From: Zeaxanthinibacter enoshimensis | GTDB lineage: Bacteria; Bacteroidota; Bacteroidia; Flavobacteriales; Flavobacteriaceae | Length of the DNA: 64,000 nt | NCBI RefSeq assembly: GCF_004362865.1 | Contig: NZ_SNYI01000001.1 | Coordinates: 868,001 to 932,000, forward strand | Reading direction: 5' to 3' | Part shown: in pieces, positions 50,683 through 59,807 of the stretch | Layout of the letters: each line of letters opens with the position of its first letter | How positions within the stretch are numbered: position 1 is the stretch's first letter | Program-made: the position numbers and the translations under genes | Notes under the pieces: model-generated | Databases searched by the model: none | The model's input: the letters and a program-made list of their open reading frames with translations, nothing else | What the model was told of the DNA's origin: nothing

Positions 50683-51315
50683 CTATACCAAGGTTGCCCT
50701 GGGCAGGGTAGCAATGCGGGCAGAAAAATACAGCCAGCTTGCCGCACCCATGAATTTGGCCCCGTCTTCCAGAATAATACGTACTTCCAGGAGATCAGCA
50801 GGAAAAAATGACTGGGTGATGTCTATAAGGACCGAAGTGCCCAGGAAAATCCCGGTCATTAAGAATCCCTGGGGCTCTATTTTTAGGATGTAGCTAAAAT
50901 AACGGTAAAGCAAAAGGAGGGCAGCAAGGCCATAGAACAGGAAGAAGATCTTTTCATTATAGCGTTCATGCAACATAAAGAAATCATCGGAACCAAGGGC
51001 CATGGCCAGTAATCCCACCAGTATAAGCAATTCCTGCTGCCAGCGGCTGATCTCCTGTCTCCTGGTCAGGTAGGTAAAGAAACAGATACTTCCCGCACTT
51101 ATCCACAGCCAGACTCCAATATTGGACACAAATCCCAACACACTTGGATAGCTCATTTGCTGCGCGGGGTCACGCAGGATCTCCATAGGCGTAAACCCCA
51201 GTTTCATAAGACCGGAGAGCGCGATCCCTAGGAACAGGACAGCGGGGAAAAATACGATCAGGAAATAATAAGCTATTTTGTCCTTTCTCCACAGACGAGA
51301 CCACAAATTCTTCAT
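50683..51315 (-). CDS. multi-pass membrane protein with Asp/His/Glu motif
   Basis: About 210 residues from the ATG at 51315; an ATG 14 codons earlier (51357) gives a less likely longer form. There are about six hydrophobic helices. Conserved-looking polar residues inside or between helices include DDFFMLHER and, near the end, EDGAKFMGAASW. A pairing of Asp/Glu and His in helices resembles membrane hydrolases of the CREST type, but the residues are too few for a family call. Function unknown. It follows the longest gap in the window. Confidence 0.55.
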   Translation of the reverse strand: MKNLWSRLWRKDKIAYYFLIVFFPAVLFLGIALSGLMKLGFTPMEILRDPAQQMSYPSVLGFVSNIGVWLWISAGSICFFTYLTRRQEISRWQQELLILVGLLAMALGSDDFFMLHERYNEKIFFLFYGLAALLLLYRYFSYILKIEPQGFLMTGIFLGTSVLIDITQSFFPADLLEVRIILEDGAKFMGAASWLYFSARIATLPRATLV

Positions 51316-51466
51316 ACAATTACGGTTGATTACAAATTCAATAAACCCTTTCCTCAAAACGAATCGGGAAAAGGGTTTATTGTAAACTTAGATTTTGGTA
51401 AGCGAAAGGGTGATGGCTGCCGGGATTAAACTATCCAATTAGAGCGGGATGTTGTATGCCCGGATA

Positions 51467-52048
51467 TTAGGCAGAGTCATTCTTTAAAAAATCATCGTAG
51501 GATTTAATAAGTTGCTCTTCCCTGTAGATGAACATGTAGATTATACTTAAGAGATTATTGCTCTTTTCCAGCACGGATCTCATCCCCTGTTGTATCATTA
51601 AACCATATAATTGATCCCCTATGGCGCGGGATTGGAAATCATACCGCCGTTGCAACTGGTACACTCCAGAAAGCTCAAGAACAGTATTGTAATCCATATC
51701 TCTGAGTGCTTCCGTCGCGCTGGCAGCTTCCCAGGCTGTAGACAGCGGTTGTCCTTGTGCGATAAATCCCTTGTTAAAGACTGAAATGGACGGCAAAGTA
51801 GAATCTCTTCCTATAAAGGCCTTTAAGGTATCTGCCAGGTAGCGATGATATGCAAGGTTAGAGGCGATCAGTTCGCGGTTATTCTTTACCTCCAGGTAAA
51901 CGGTCTGCAGGGCATACTCTGCATGGGTTTCATCATCCCTGTTCTCACGACATTGATTGATTGAAAAGGCCAGGATAACCCCTAAAACTACCAGCGAAGC
52001 TTCCAGCAGTATAGCCCGTATGGGCATGGAATTTTTCTTTTTCCCCAT
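51467..52048 (-). CDS. DUF6090-like single-pass membrane protein
   Basis: A 193-residue protein with a short basic N-terminus (MGKKKNSMPIRA), one hydrophobic helix (ILLEASLVVLGVILAFSINQ, about 13-32) and a long helical extracytoplasmic part. The N-terminal helix with Glu before it and Asn/Gln after it resembles DUF6090-type proteins, which are widespread in Bacteroidetes and uncharacterised. No lipobox. It lies between the six-helix membrane protein and the S33 peptidase gene on the same strand, with 57 and 110 bp of spacing. Confidence 0.55.
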   Translation of the reverse strand: MGKKKNSMPIRAILLEASLVVLGVILAFSINQCRENRDDETHAEYALQTVYLEVKNNRELIASNLAYHRYLADTLKAFIGRDSTLPSISVFNKGFIAQGQPLSTAWEAASATEALRDMDYNTVLELSGVYQLQRRYDFQSRAIGDQLYGLMIQQGMRSVLEKSNNLLSIIYMFIYREEQLIKSYDDFLKNDSA

Positions 52049-52105
52049 TATATGAAATTAAAGATCAGGCTAAGACGTAAGCCAAACACCGATAACCTGT
52101 AAAAC

Positions 52106-53149
52106 TTAAAATTCTCCTTTATCTACATCCTTGATAAAACGGATCACCCCTTCAAAATAGGTTTCCGGGTCATCGTACATCGCCAGGTGACTTCCTTCGG
52201 GGCAATGCAGGTAACGGCCATTCTGAACTTCGCCGGCGATCCATTCCATATGTTCCGGGTCCATAGTGTCATGTGCACCTCCAATGGCTAATGTAGGTAC
52301 CGTAATCTTTTTCAGCTGGTCCTTGATGTCCCAGTTTTTCAGTTTGGCATCACCTACAACTCCAAATTCGCTGGGCCCCTGCATAGTGAGGTAGAGATCG
52401 TAATTAATATTTGCAAAGGCACGGTTAACCGGGTCCGGCCATTGGTCCGGGGGCATCCGGAGCACATGTTTGGGATAATAATGAGTGCCCACCAGCTCCA
52501 GGTAGCGCGGGTCTGTAAACTTACCCTCAGATTCCAGCTGCCGGATCTCTTTGAGCACATGGGGATCCAGTTGCGGCCCCAGTACTTCCTCGGCGTAATT
52601 CATGTAATCGGGAATAGAGGCCATCATGTTAGAGATGATCAGCCCCTTCATTTTATCCTGGTGTTTCAGGGCGTATTCCATACCGAGTATTCCACCCCAG
52701 GAGCTGCCCAGGATATAAAAATTGGAACTGTCCAGTCCAAGTGCCTGCCGCACCTGCTCTACCTCGTCCACATAACGGTCTACGGACCAAAGTGTGCTGT
52801 CATTGGGTTGATCGCTGTAGGCAGACTCCAGCTGGTCATAGTAATAATATTCGATCCCTGCATTAGGAAAATAGGAGTCGAACACCTCGAAATATTCATG
52901 GGTGGCGCCCGGTCCGCCATGCAGTAACAGTACCTTCATATCCGGGTTATTTCCCACCCGTTTGGTCCACACCTTAAAGGTTCCGGAAGCCGTTTCTATC
53001 GGTATTAACTTAACTCCCCCGCTCAGTTTGTCATCCCTGTCCGAGTAATCGAGGTAGGAACTGTCAGCGGTACTTTTCTCTTCTGGTTTCGTCTTCTCTC
53101 CACAGGAGAGCAGGAGCAGGCATAATAACAGTGCACTAAAAGTCTTCAT
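52106..53149 (-). CDS. proline iminopeptidase-type alpha/beta hydrolase lipoprotein (S33)
   Basis: A 347-residue exported enzyme. The lipobox LLSC (Cys16) gives a lipoprotein. The oxyanion motif HGGPG is at 77-81 and the nucleophile S150 lies in GSSWGG; the catalytic Asp (about 305, GGAHDTMDPEHM) and His (EGSHLAMYDD) follow. This set matches proline iminopeptidase-like S33 enzymes, which remove N-terminal proline from peptides. The 20-bp gap to the S9 peptidase gene suggests a shared transcript for oligopeptide breakdown. Confidence 0.88.
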   Translation of the reverse strand: MKTFSALLLCLLLLSCGEKTKPEEKSTADSSYLDYSDRDDKLSGGVKLIPIETASGTFKVWTKRVGNNPDMKVLLLHGGPGATHEYFEVFDSYFPNAGIEYYYYDQLESAYSDQPNDSTLWSVDRYVDEVEQVRQALGLDSSNFYILGSSWGGILGMEYALKHQDKMKGLIISNMMASIPDYMNYAEEVLGPQLDPHVLKEIRQLESEGKFTDPRYLELVGTHYYPKHVLRMPPDQWPDPVNRAFANINYDLYLTMQGPSEFGVVGDAKLKNWDIKDQLKKITVPTLAIGGAHDTMDPEHMEWIAGEVQNGRYLHCPEGSHLAMYDDPETYFEGVIRFIKDVDKGEF

Positions 53150-53169
53150 AGTTGGTTGGTTGATAAGTT

Positions 53170-55596
53170 TTATTTCGAGGATTCTTCCGCAGTTTTATTC
53201 TTTACGTATTTCTCCAGCCATTGGTCCTGTTCCCAGAGCAGGTGAAGAATACTTTCCTTTGCCCTGTAGCCATGGCTCTCTTTAGGAAGGACAACCAATC
53301 TCACAGTAGCACCCAGTCCTTTTAAAGCGTTGAAGTAACGTTCACTCTGCATGGGATAGGTGCCCGAGTTGTTATCGGCCTCTCCATGGATCAGCAGCAA
53401 GGGGGTCTTCATTTTATCGGCATGCATAAAGGGCGACATAGTATAATAGACCTCCGGGGCATCCCAATAGGACCTTTCCTCGCTCTGGAATCCGAAAGGG
53501 GTCAGGGTACGGTTATAGGCACCACTCCTGGCGATTCCCGCGGCAAACAAGTCAGAATGAGAGAGGAGGTTAGCTACCATGAAGGCACCATAACTATGGC
53601 CTCCTACTGCAACCCTGTCCCTGTCTACATACCCCATAGCATCAACAGCATCTATAGCTGCCCTGGCGTTGGCAACCAGCTGTTTCCTGAAACTGTCGTT
53701 CGGCTCTTCATCTCCTTCTCCCAGGATGGGAAAGGAAGCATCGTCCAGGACCACATATCCTTTGGTTACCCAGTAAACCATGGAACCGTAGTAGGGATAC
53801 GTAAACTCGTTAGGGTTATTGGTGTTCTGGCCGGCAGTGCTCTTATCCTTGTATTCCCGTGGGTATGCCCACAGTATCATGGGCATTTCCCCTAACTGCT
53901 CGTAATTGGAAGGCAGGTAAAGTGTACCGGAGAGCTCTACCCCGTCATCGCGTTTATAGGTAATCACCTCTTTGCGGATGTCTTGCAGGCTTTTAAAAGG
54001 ATTTTCGAAAGCAGTCAGTTGCTCAGATTTCTTTTTCCCCAGTGCTTTGCGGTAATAGTTCGGAAATTCAGTAGGTGACTCCAGGCTCACAATGAGCTCC
54101 TTTTTATCCGGGTCAAAGGCCACCAGGGTCTCTTTCTTATCCTTGTAAGGGGAGGTGTAGAGCCTGTTGCTCTTGCCTGAGTCCAGGTCTAATTGATCTA
54201 CAAATGGAAATTGCCCCTCATCCGTAAACCCATCTCCCAAGAGGTAAGCCTTACCGTTTTTCAAGGCGAGTACCTCTGAACCAAATTCGTTCCGGGTAGT
54301 GACAAAATTACCCGGGTCGCTGTAGACATCCTGGTAATTGCGATCATATAATATCTTTGGCTCGCTGTCTGGGTCAGAGGGGTCAAAGACATAGGTCTTG
54401 GTGTTCCTGGTATTCCACCAGTAATCGTGAACTACGGCCAGCTCCTCTGTTCCCCATTCAATGTACCGGTACCGGTTAACGGTCTTCAGTAAACTTTTCC
54501 CGTCTCCCTGGAAAGGGGCCTCGAGCTGGAAGACCTCGTCCCTGTATTCCACTTCGTTCTCCGGATCACCCCCGTCTAAAGCTACCGCGTATACCAGGGT
54601 GGCAGGCTTGTCCGAACGCCAGGAAAAATCCCTTTTCCCTTCCCTTTCGGCCATAAACCCTTTGGGCAGGTCCTCTATCAGCGGCACCTCAAGAACTGTA
54701 TTCACTTTTTGTCCGTCTTTAGTATAAATAGTAGTGGTTGACGGGAACCTGTAATAAGGAACCAGGTAGGAAAACGGTTTCTCTACAGTATTCACCATTA
54801 CGTATTCCCCATTGGGGGAAAAGCTGATATTATTATACATAGCAGCCTCCAGCCATGGTTGTTTTGCCCCTTGCAGGGATACCTTGGTCAGTTCTGAGAG
54901 AGCCAGTTGTTCAAAATTATGTTCATCGTTCTTATTTTTCAGCAAGTCCTGGTAAGTGCGATTCTGTGCTTTTTTACCGTCATTGACAGAGATAGTAGGT
55001 CCGGAAGGAACAGCAGCACCGGAATCAACCAAGGCTTGTTTATCAGCAGGAACCATTTTTACAAGGATATGCTGCCCATCCTCGAACCAGTTGATGACAT
55101 CCCTGAGGTTTGCATTCAGTTGAGGACCCGTAAGCTTTTCGGCCATAGCATTCTCCAGGTGTAAGACCCAAAGTTCTACCCCTTCTTTCGAGGTATGGGT
55201 CATGGCAATTTTCTGCTGGTCAGGAGAAAACCTGAAATTAGAGAGTTTAGGGTTTTCAGGTAAGCCGGAGACTTGTTGTACACCGGAATTTTTTTTATCC
55301 AGTTTCTTCAGCTTTATATTGTTGTAGTATGTAGTCCTGGAGCCAATATTGGTTTTCGGATCTATCCGAAGCCCACCTAATCGTAATTCTTCCTGTGAGA
55401 GTTCCTCGATAGATTTATAAGCATCCCGATATAACAGGATCATGTGGTCTTTCTCTTCGTCGAAAAGCACTGTTGGTGCACGCTCCACGTCAACAAGTTC
55501 CAGGATCTCTGGTGAGGGTTTCTGGTAATCGAGGTTAACCTGGGCAAAGGTCAGGGAAGCTGTCAAAAGCAGTCCCAGCATACTTAAGTATTTCAT
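53170..55596 (-). CDS. S9 family prolyl oligopeptidase-like serine peptidase
   Basis: An 808-residue exported peptidase with a signal peptide (MKYLSMLGLLLTASLTFAQ), an N-terminal beta-propeller (KLSNFRFSPDQQKIAMT; ISFSPNGEYVMVNTVEK) and a C-terminal alpha/beta hydrolase domain. The catalytic triad is S668 (GGHSYGAFM), D741 (HGEADNNSG) and H775 (ESHGY). It fits the glutamyl/dipeptidyl peptidase-like group of S9 that cleaves short peptides in the periplasm. It precedes an S33 peptidase lipoprotein by 20 bp, and both probably feed di- and tripeptides to the cell. Confidence 0.92.
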   Translation of the reverse strand: MKYLSMLGLLLTASLTFAQVNLDYQKPSPEILELVDVERAPTVLFDEEKDHMILLYRDAYKSIEELSQEELRLGGLRIDPKTNIGSRTTYYNNIKLKKLDKKNSGVQQVSGLPENPKLSNFRFSPDQQKIAMTHTSKEGVELWVLHLENAMAEKLTGPQLNANLRDVINWFEDGQHILVKMVPADKQALVDSGAAVPSGPTISVNDGKKAQNRTYQDLLKNKNDEHNFEQLALSELTKVSLQGAKQPWLEAAMYNNISFSPNGEYVMVNTVEKPFSYLVPYYRFPSTTTIYTKDGQKVNTVLEVPLIEDLPKGFMAEREGKRDFSWRSDKPATLVYAVALDGGDPENEVEYRDEVFQLEAPFQGDGKSLLKTVNRYRYIEWGTEELAVVHDYWWNTRNTKTYVFDPSDPDSEPKILYDRNYQDVYSDPGNFVTTRNEFGSEVLALKNGKAYLLGDGFTDEGQFPFVDQLDLDSGKSNRLYTSPYKDKKETLVAFDPDKKELIVSLESPTEFPNYYRKALGKKKSEQLTAFENPFKSLQDIRKEVITYKRDDGVELSGTLYLPSNYEQLGEMPMILWAYPREYKDKSTAGQNTNNPNEFTYPYYGSMVYWVTKGYVVLDDASFPILGEGDEEPNDSFRKQLVANARAAIDAVDAMGYVDRDRVAVGGHSYGAFMVANLLSHSDLFAAGIARSGAYNRTLTPFGFQSEERSYWDAPEVYYTMSPFMHADKMKTPLLLIHGEADNNSGTYPMQSERYFNALKGLGATVRLVVLPKESHGYRAKESILHLLWEQDQWLEKYVKNKTAEESSK

Positions 55597-55714
55597 TGTT
55601 CTTTCAGTTTTTTCGTCAGGATGTTAAATGTACCCATTTTTGGTCAATTTGTTTTTCAGAAAACAATTACGGTTAGGGGGCAGTACGGGTAAGTTCTTAA
55701 TAGCTGGAATTGAT

Positions 55715-56815
55715 CTATCCCGCCAGGGATACCCCGATAAATGACCCGATCCCATAAGTTATGGCGGCGGCAGCGAGGCCAAACAATACCTGCCGGAATC
55801 CGGAATACCATACATTCTTACCCGTGAAAAGGGTAATGGCTCCCCCGATCAGGAAAAGGCCGAGGGCACTGAAGAGTGCACTCAGGACCACCGCCTGAAC
55901 CCCCGTTAATATGAAAAAGGGAATTACCGGGATTATTGCACCAAAGGCAAACATCACGAAGGAGGAGAGGGCAGCCTGCATAGGAGATCCTTTCATCTCC
56001 TCTGCACTGATACCCAGTTCTTCTTTTACCAGTACTTCGTGGGCAAGGGTTTTATCAGACATGATATCCCTGGCCATCTCGGCGGCCTGTTCTGCGGGGA
56101 TTCCTTTCGCCTGGTAAATAAGGGCCAGTTCCAGTTCTTCTCCCTCGGGGTTCGTTTCCAGTTCTTCCATTTCCAGGTCCATCTGGTTTTCATAGAGTTC
56201 CTGCGAACTTTTCACCGAGATCCATTCGCCCAATGCCATGGATAGGGCACCTGCGAGTAATCCCGCAATTCCGGCCAGCAGGATCTCTGTGCGCCCGCTT
56301 GTTGCCCCTGCAATTCCCATGACGAGGCTGAAGTTAGAGACCAGGCCATCGTTCCCCCCTAATACGGCGGCGCGCAATGCATTACCCCCAACATGCCTGT
56401 GGCGTTTTTCAAATCTGGCAACGTCTGTCCCGGACAAATCGTAATCCCCTTCGAGTATATTCCTGAGAATAGCGACATGTGCCGTATCAGAGAGGGATGG
56501 CTCCGTTTTGGAACTGCGCCTGAGGTTCTGTGCTGCCGAGGCAATGCTTTTCTCGGTATCCATAAGTACGCCAAGGACGTAATCATACCCCAGTATTTTG
56601 CCAATCGAATGCAGTAAGCGCGCTCTCCATGAAGGACCCGGCAGGTTTGCAGGGTCCATGCCGTTCTTTTTCATGAAAGCCACCGCATGCCCGTGCTCTA
56701 TCTGGCTCATCTGCTCGAAGACGCTGGCCACATTCGGATCGTCTTCCACCTCTGCCAGTACTTTATATAAATAGCTGGCATCTACTTCGGTCTGGATGTT
56801 TTTAAGGTTGATCAT
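55715..56815 (-). CDS. ferritin-like/VIT1 fusion (MbfA-like iron exporter)
   Basis: A 366-residue protein. The N-terminal third (about 1-125) is a ferritin-like helical domain with candidate metal ligands in MSQIEHGHAVAF (E40/H43) and DTEKSI (E88). The C-terminal part is a VIT1/CCC1 transporter (HVGGNALRAAVLGGNDGLVSNFSLVMGIAG; PEGEELELALIYQAKGI; terminal helices to residue 366). This order is that of MbfA, a membrane-bound ferritin that exports iron under peroxide or iron stress. It lies 6 bp after the SLC12-type transporter gene, so the two are likely cotranscribed. Confidence 0.87.
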   Translation of the reverse strand: MINLKNIQTEVDASYLYKVLAEVEDDPNVASVFEQMSQIEHGHAVAFMKKNGMDPANLPGPSWRARLLHSIGKILGYDYVLGVLMDTEKSIASAAQNLRRSSKTEPSLSDTAHVAILRNILEGDYDLSGTDVARFEKRHRHVGGNALRAAVLGGNDGLVSNFSLVMGIAGATSGRTEILLAGIAGLLAGALSMALGEWISVKSSQELYENQMDLEMEELETNPEGEELELALIYQAKGIPAEQAAEMARDIMSDKTLAHEVLVKEELGISAEEMKGSPMQAALSSFVMFAFGAIIPVIPFFILTGVQAVVLSALFSALGLFLIGGAITLFTGKNVWYSGFRQVLFGLAAAAITYGIGSFIGVSLAG

Positions 56816-56821
56816 ATTCTC

Positions 56822-58999
56822 TTATACCATTACATTTTCAAATTCGGAATCGCCGCAGAAAATGGCTGAGATCCTCGACTCGTTTACGATCAGGACCATT
56901 TCTTCTATGGTCATTTTTCCTTCAATGCTGATGATATTCACATCCGTGCTTTTTTCACTTTTTACCTGGTCCAGCAGGTGACCTTGCTTAAGTTCAAAAG
57001 TGGTAGATTTCGGAAAACGCACCATGGTCCTCAGGTCGTTGAGATCTTGTTCCGTGAATATCAATTCGGGGTCGTTGTTCAGGATCTTGACATCGATGGT
57101 TCCTTTCCAGTTCTTACGCAATAGAAGTGAGATAAGGGTAGAAAGGTTGTTTTCCCGGATATTGAAAGACTCCTTCCAGTTCCTGGGAATATTCGTCATC
57201 CAGAGATTGATGTTCTTTTCAATGGCCAGGCTGACTGTGGAAAAGGGGACATAGATAATGGTGCCAAAACCGTTTTTCTTAGCATCCTGTATCAGGTTGT
57301 TATAATATGATAACTGCGGATTCTCATTGTCTACGCTTACAAAGACGATATTGGGTTTAAAAAATGCAGCATTCAGCGATTGCATGCTTACATTGACCGT
57401 AGTATTGAAATCCGTGTTGTCGATAAAGGTATACGATACCGGGATCTCCCCTTCCTTGAATTTCTGTACCGCGTTGTAAAGGAAATTTTCCAACCTGCGT
57501 TGTTCTGACGGATCCTCATTCCGGAACGCCAGGATCTTGACGGAGCCTTTAGGGTAAACGATAGAACGGATCAGTTTAAAGGAACTCCGAATCTCCTTAG
57601 GCATTGTCATAGGTATAAGCAGGTCCGGCTTCCAGGAACGCACCTCTTTCTTCGGGCTGAGGCTGTTGGTCTTCTCCGTGGCCCAGGCTGCCAGGGCGGT
57701 AAAAAGGCCACTGCGCGAATCCCCCACGTCTGACCTTATATTCTTCTTTACCAGGTAGAAATAGAACATCACGATAAAGATGAGGGCGAAAAGGGCTGCC
57801 AGTACATTGATAATAAACATGATGGCGATAGAACCAAAGGCCCCAAGGGCAGGGATAACCAGCGGTATCTTCAGGGTTGGCCTGTAACTGGGGAGTCCCA
57901 GGGTCTGCTCCACCAAGGCTACGATATTTACCATAGCATAGGTAATCATAAAGAACATGGTCAGGAGCGGGGCGATAGTGTTGAGGTTTCGCAGGGAGAT
58001 CCCGAAAAGCACGATCACTGCTGTAACGAGCATGGCATTGACAGGTTCCCCTTTCTTAGAGGTGGCTGCAAGAGCACGGCTTTTCGGAAGAATGCGTTTT
58101 TCACCAAGGGCCAGGAGAATTCTCGGGGCACCGACAAAGGATCCGAGGGCCGAGGAAAGCGTAGCCCCGAGAAGGCCTGCCAGTACTATGGGTCCCCACA
58201 AGGCCTTCTCAATAAATATATTGTAATCAGATGCCAGTTCATCGGGGGTTGCAATAAGTGCAGCTACAAATACAAGGCTTAAATAGATAAAGGTGGTGAT
58301 CACCACCGAACTCAGGGTGCCGTAAGGGATACTTTTCCTGGGGTTGGAAAGATCCCCACTCATATTGGCACCGGCCATAACCCCGGTCACGGCGGGAAAG
58401 AAAACGGCAAACACCGTCCAGAATGAGGAACCGCTCATATTGTTTTCAGGCGATCCGGGATATTCCCCGAACCATTGAAAATCGTAATTGAGTTCGCGCA
58501 CGAAGAGGGAGCCGTATATAGAAACCAGGGATAAGGCAATGATGCCGAGAATTACATATTGGATCTTAAATGCAAAACTGGTGCTGATAAAGGCAATGGT
58601 CATTACCAGTATAAAAATGCTAAGGTCAAGGAGCAGGGGACTGACAGTTGGTAACAGGGTCTGTATCCCTTCCCGGAATCCGAAGATATACATGGCCACG
58701 GCAATAGCTTGTGCAAAATAGAATGGGATCCCTATAGACCCGCCGATCTCCAGTCCCAGGGATTGGGATATCAGGCTGAAAGCTCCCCCGGCCCCAATGC
58801 GGACATTCGTGGTGATCGAGGAGAGGCTGAGGGCGGTAGTAACGGTAATGGCCACGGACAGCAGAACAATGGAAAGGGCTCCCACTATCCCGGCGTTGCC
58901 CACCACCCACGGTTGCCGTATGTACATGATCACCCCGAGGATCGTGAGGGTGGTAGGGGCAAATACCCCGGCAAAAGTCCCGAAGGTTTTCCTTGTCAT
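56822..58999 (-). CDS. SLC12 (cation-chloride cotransporter)-like APC permease with C-terminal domain
   Basis: About 725 residues from the ATG at 58999; a GTG at 59032 is an alternative start. The N-terminal two thirds is a 12-helix APC-fold permease with KTFGTFAGVFAPTTLTILGVIMYIRQPWVVGNAG, the signature of the cation-chloride cotransporter branch, and an extended ALSLSSITTNVRIGAGGAFSLISQSLG segment. The soluble C-terminus (about 470 onward) has an alpha/beta layout typical of CCC regulatory domains (SVKILAFRNEDPSEQRRLENFL). Substrate may be K+, Na+ or Cl- or an amino acid. Likely cotranscribed with the ferritin-VIT1 gene. Confidence 0.82.
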   Translation of the reverse strand: MTRKTFGTFAGVFAPTTLTILGVIMYIRQPWVVGNAGIVGALSIVLLSVAITVTTALSLSSITTNVRIGAGGAFSLISQSLGLEIGGSIGIPFYFAQAIAVAMYIFGFREGIQTLLPTVSPLLLDLSIFILVMTIAFISTSFAFKIQYVILGIIALSLVSIYGSLFVRELNYDFQWFGEYPGSPENNMSGSSFWTVFAVFFPAVTGVMAGANMSGDLSNPRKSIPYGTLSSVVITTFIYLSLVFVAALIATPDELASDYNIFIEKALWGPIVLAGLLGATLSSALGSFVGAPRILLALGEKRILPKSRALAATSKKGEPVNAMLVTAVIVLFGISLRNLNTIAPLLTMFFMITYAMVNIVALVEQTLGLPSYRPTLKIPLVIPALGAFGSIAIMFIINVLAALFALIFIVMFYFYLVKKNIRSDVGDSRSGLFTALAAWATEKTNSLSPKKEVRSWKPDLLIPMTMPKEIRSSFKLIRSIVYPKGSVKILAFRNEDPSEQRRLENFLYNAVQKFKEGEIPVSYTFIDNTDFNTTVNVSMQSLNAAFFKPNIVFVSVDNENPQLSYYNNLIQDAKKNGFGTIIYVPFSTVSLAIEKNINLWMTNIPRNWKESFNIRENNLSTLISLLLRKNWKGTIDVKILNNDPELIFTEQDLNDLRTMVRFPKSTTFELKQGHLLDQVKSEKSTDVNIISIEGKMTIEEMVLIVNESRISAIFCGDSEFENVMV

Positions 59000-59148
59000 G
59001 GCAGATAAAGTTGGTACAGGCAACCAGGTCACACCATGAGATCATATCCATCCCTGTAAATATCTCAGAGGGGCTGGTTGGCTGTTAGTCAACTTAATAT
59101 ACGACAGTTCCGCGAATATTATCAGATCAATTTCTCAGGACCCGAGGT

Positions 59149-59742
59149 TCACTGGAGATTACCTGAATGGAAAATGTTTTTCTTAATGCCCGGCCATTCT
59201 TCCCGGAGTATACCATAGATTACTGTATTTCTACGGTAACCATCCGTCATCACGGTATGACTCCTGAGTTCTGCTTCCTGCACGCCTCCAATCTTTTCAA
59301 CTGCCCGGCGCGAGCGACTGTTCCGGCTGTCAATCCTGAATTCAACTTTCTCCATCTCCAGGGTCTCAAAGGCATAGCTGAGCATAAGGAACTTGCAATG
59401 ACGGTTCAGCCCGGTGCCCTGGACTTCCCTGGCCAGCCAGGTCCACCCGATATCAAGGCGTTTATCTTTTAGGGAGATATTTCCAAAACTGCTGCTGCCT
59501 GCAATCTTCCCGGATACTTTATCCAGGATTACAAAAGGGTAGCGCCTGCCGGTATCCCTTTCCTTCAAAGCCACAGCAATGTATTCCTCAAGGGCGGGCT
59601 TAGTTCCGAAGGGAGAAGGGGAGAACTGTAACAGGTCAGGATATTTCAGGGCAATAGGGAGTAAATCATCAAGGTGTTCCTCCTTCATAGGGGAGAGTTT
59701 TACCCTGCTGCTTTCAAGAACTATTTCCTTGGTCAGGTCCAC
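59149..59742 (-). CDS. GNAT acetyltransferase (RimJ/RimL type)
   Basis: A 197-residue GNAT protein. The start is a GTG at 59742 because no in-frame ATG precedes the conserved N-terminal strand (ESSRVKLSPMKEEHLDDLL); the first ATG would remove it. The acetyl-CoA region appears at RDTGRRYPFVILDKVSGKIAGSSSFGNI and the catalytic-side segment at LMLSYAFETLEMEKVEFRIDSRNSRSRRAVEKIGGVQEA. It probably acetylates an amino group, N-terminal or otherwise. It follows a strong terminator of the Asp-box protein gene. Confidence 0.85.
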   Translation of the reverse strand: MDLTKEIVLESSRVKLSPMKEEHLDDLLPIALKYPDLLQFSPSPFGTKPALEEYIAVALKERDTGRRYPFVILDKVSGKIAGSSSFGNISLKDKRLDIGWTWLAREVQGTGLNRHCKFLMLSYAFETLEMEKVEFRIDSRNSRSRRAVEKIGGVQEAELRSHTVMTDGYRRNTVIYGILREEWPGIKKNIFHSGNLQ

Positions 59743-59758
59743 ATTACAATATCTTAAG

Positions 59759-59782
59759 AAGGGCCGGTATTTACCGGCCCTT
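59759..59782 (-). terminator. intrinsic terminator after the Asp-box protein gene
   Basis: Perfect 10-bp stem (AAGGGCCGGT/ACCGGCCCTT, ATTT loop), 25 bp after the stop of the minus-strand gene at 59808, with a short T-rich continuation. Confidence 0.8.
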
Positions 59783-59807
59783 AATTATTCCGGATCGAGG
59801 AGCAGGA

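Noticed and set aside
52442-52927. Plus-strand frame of 161 residues
   Set aside because: Antisense to the S33 peptidase with intact active-site motifs.
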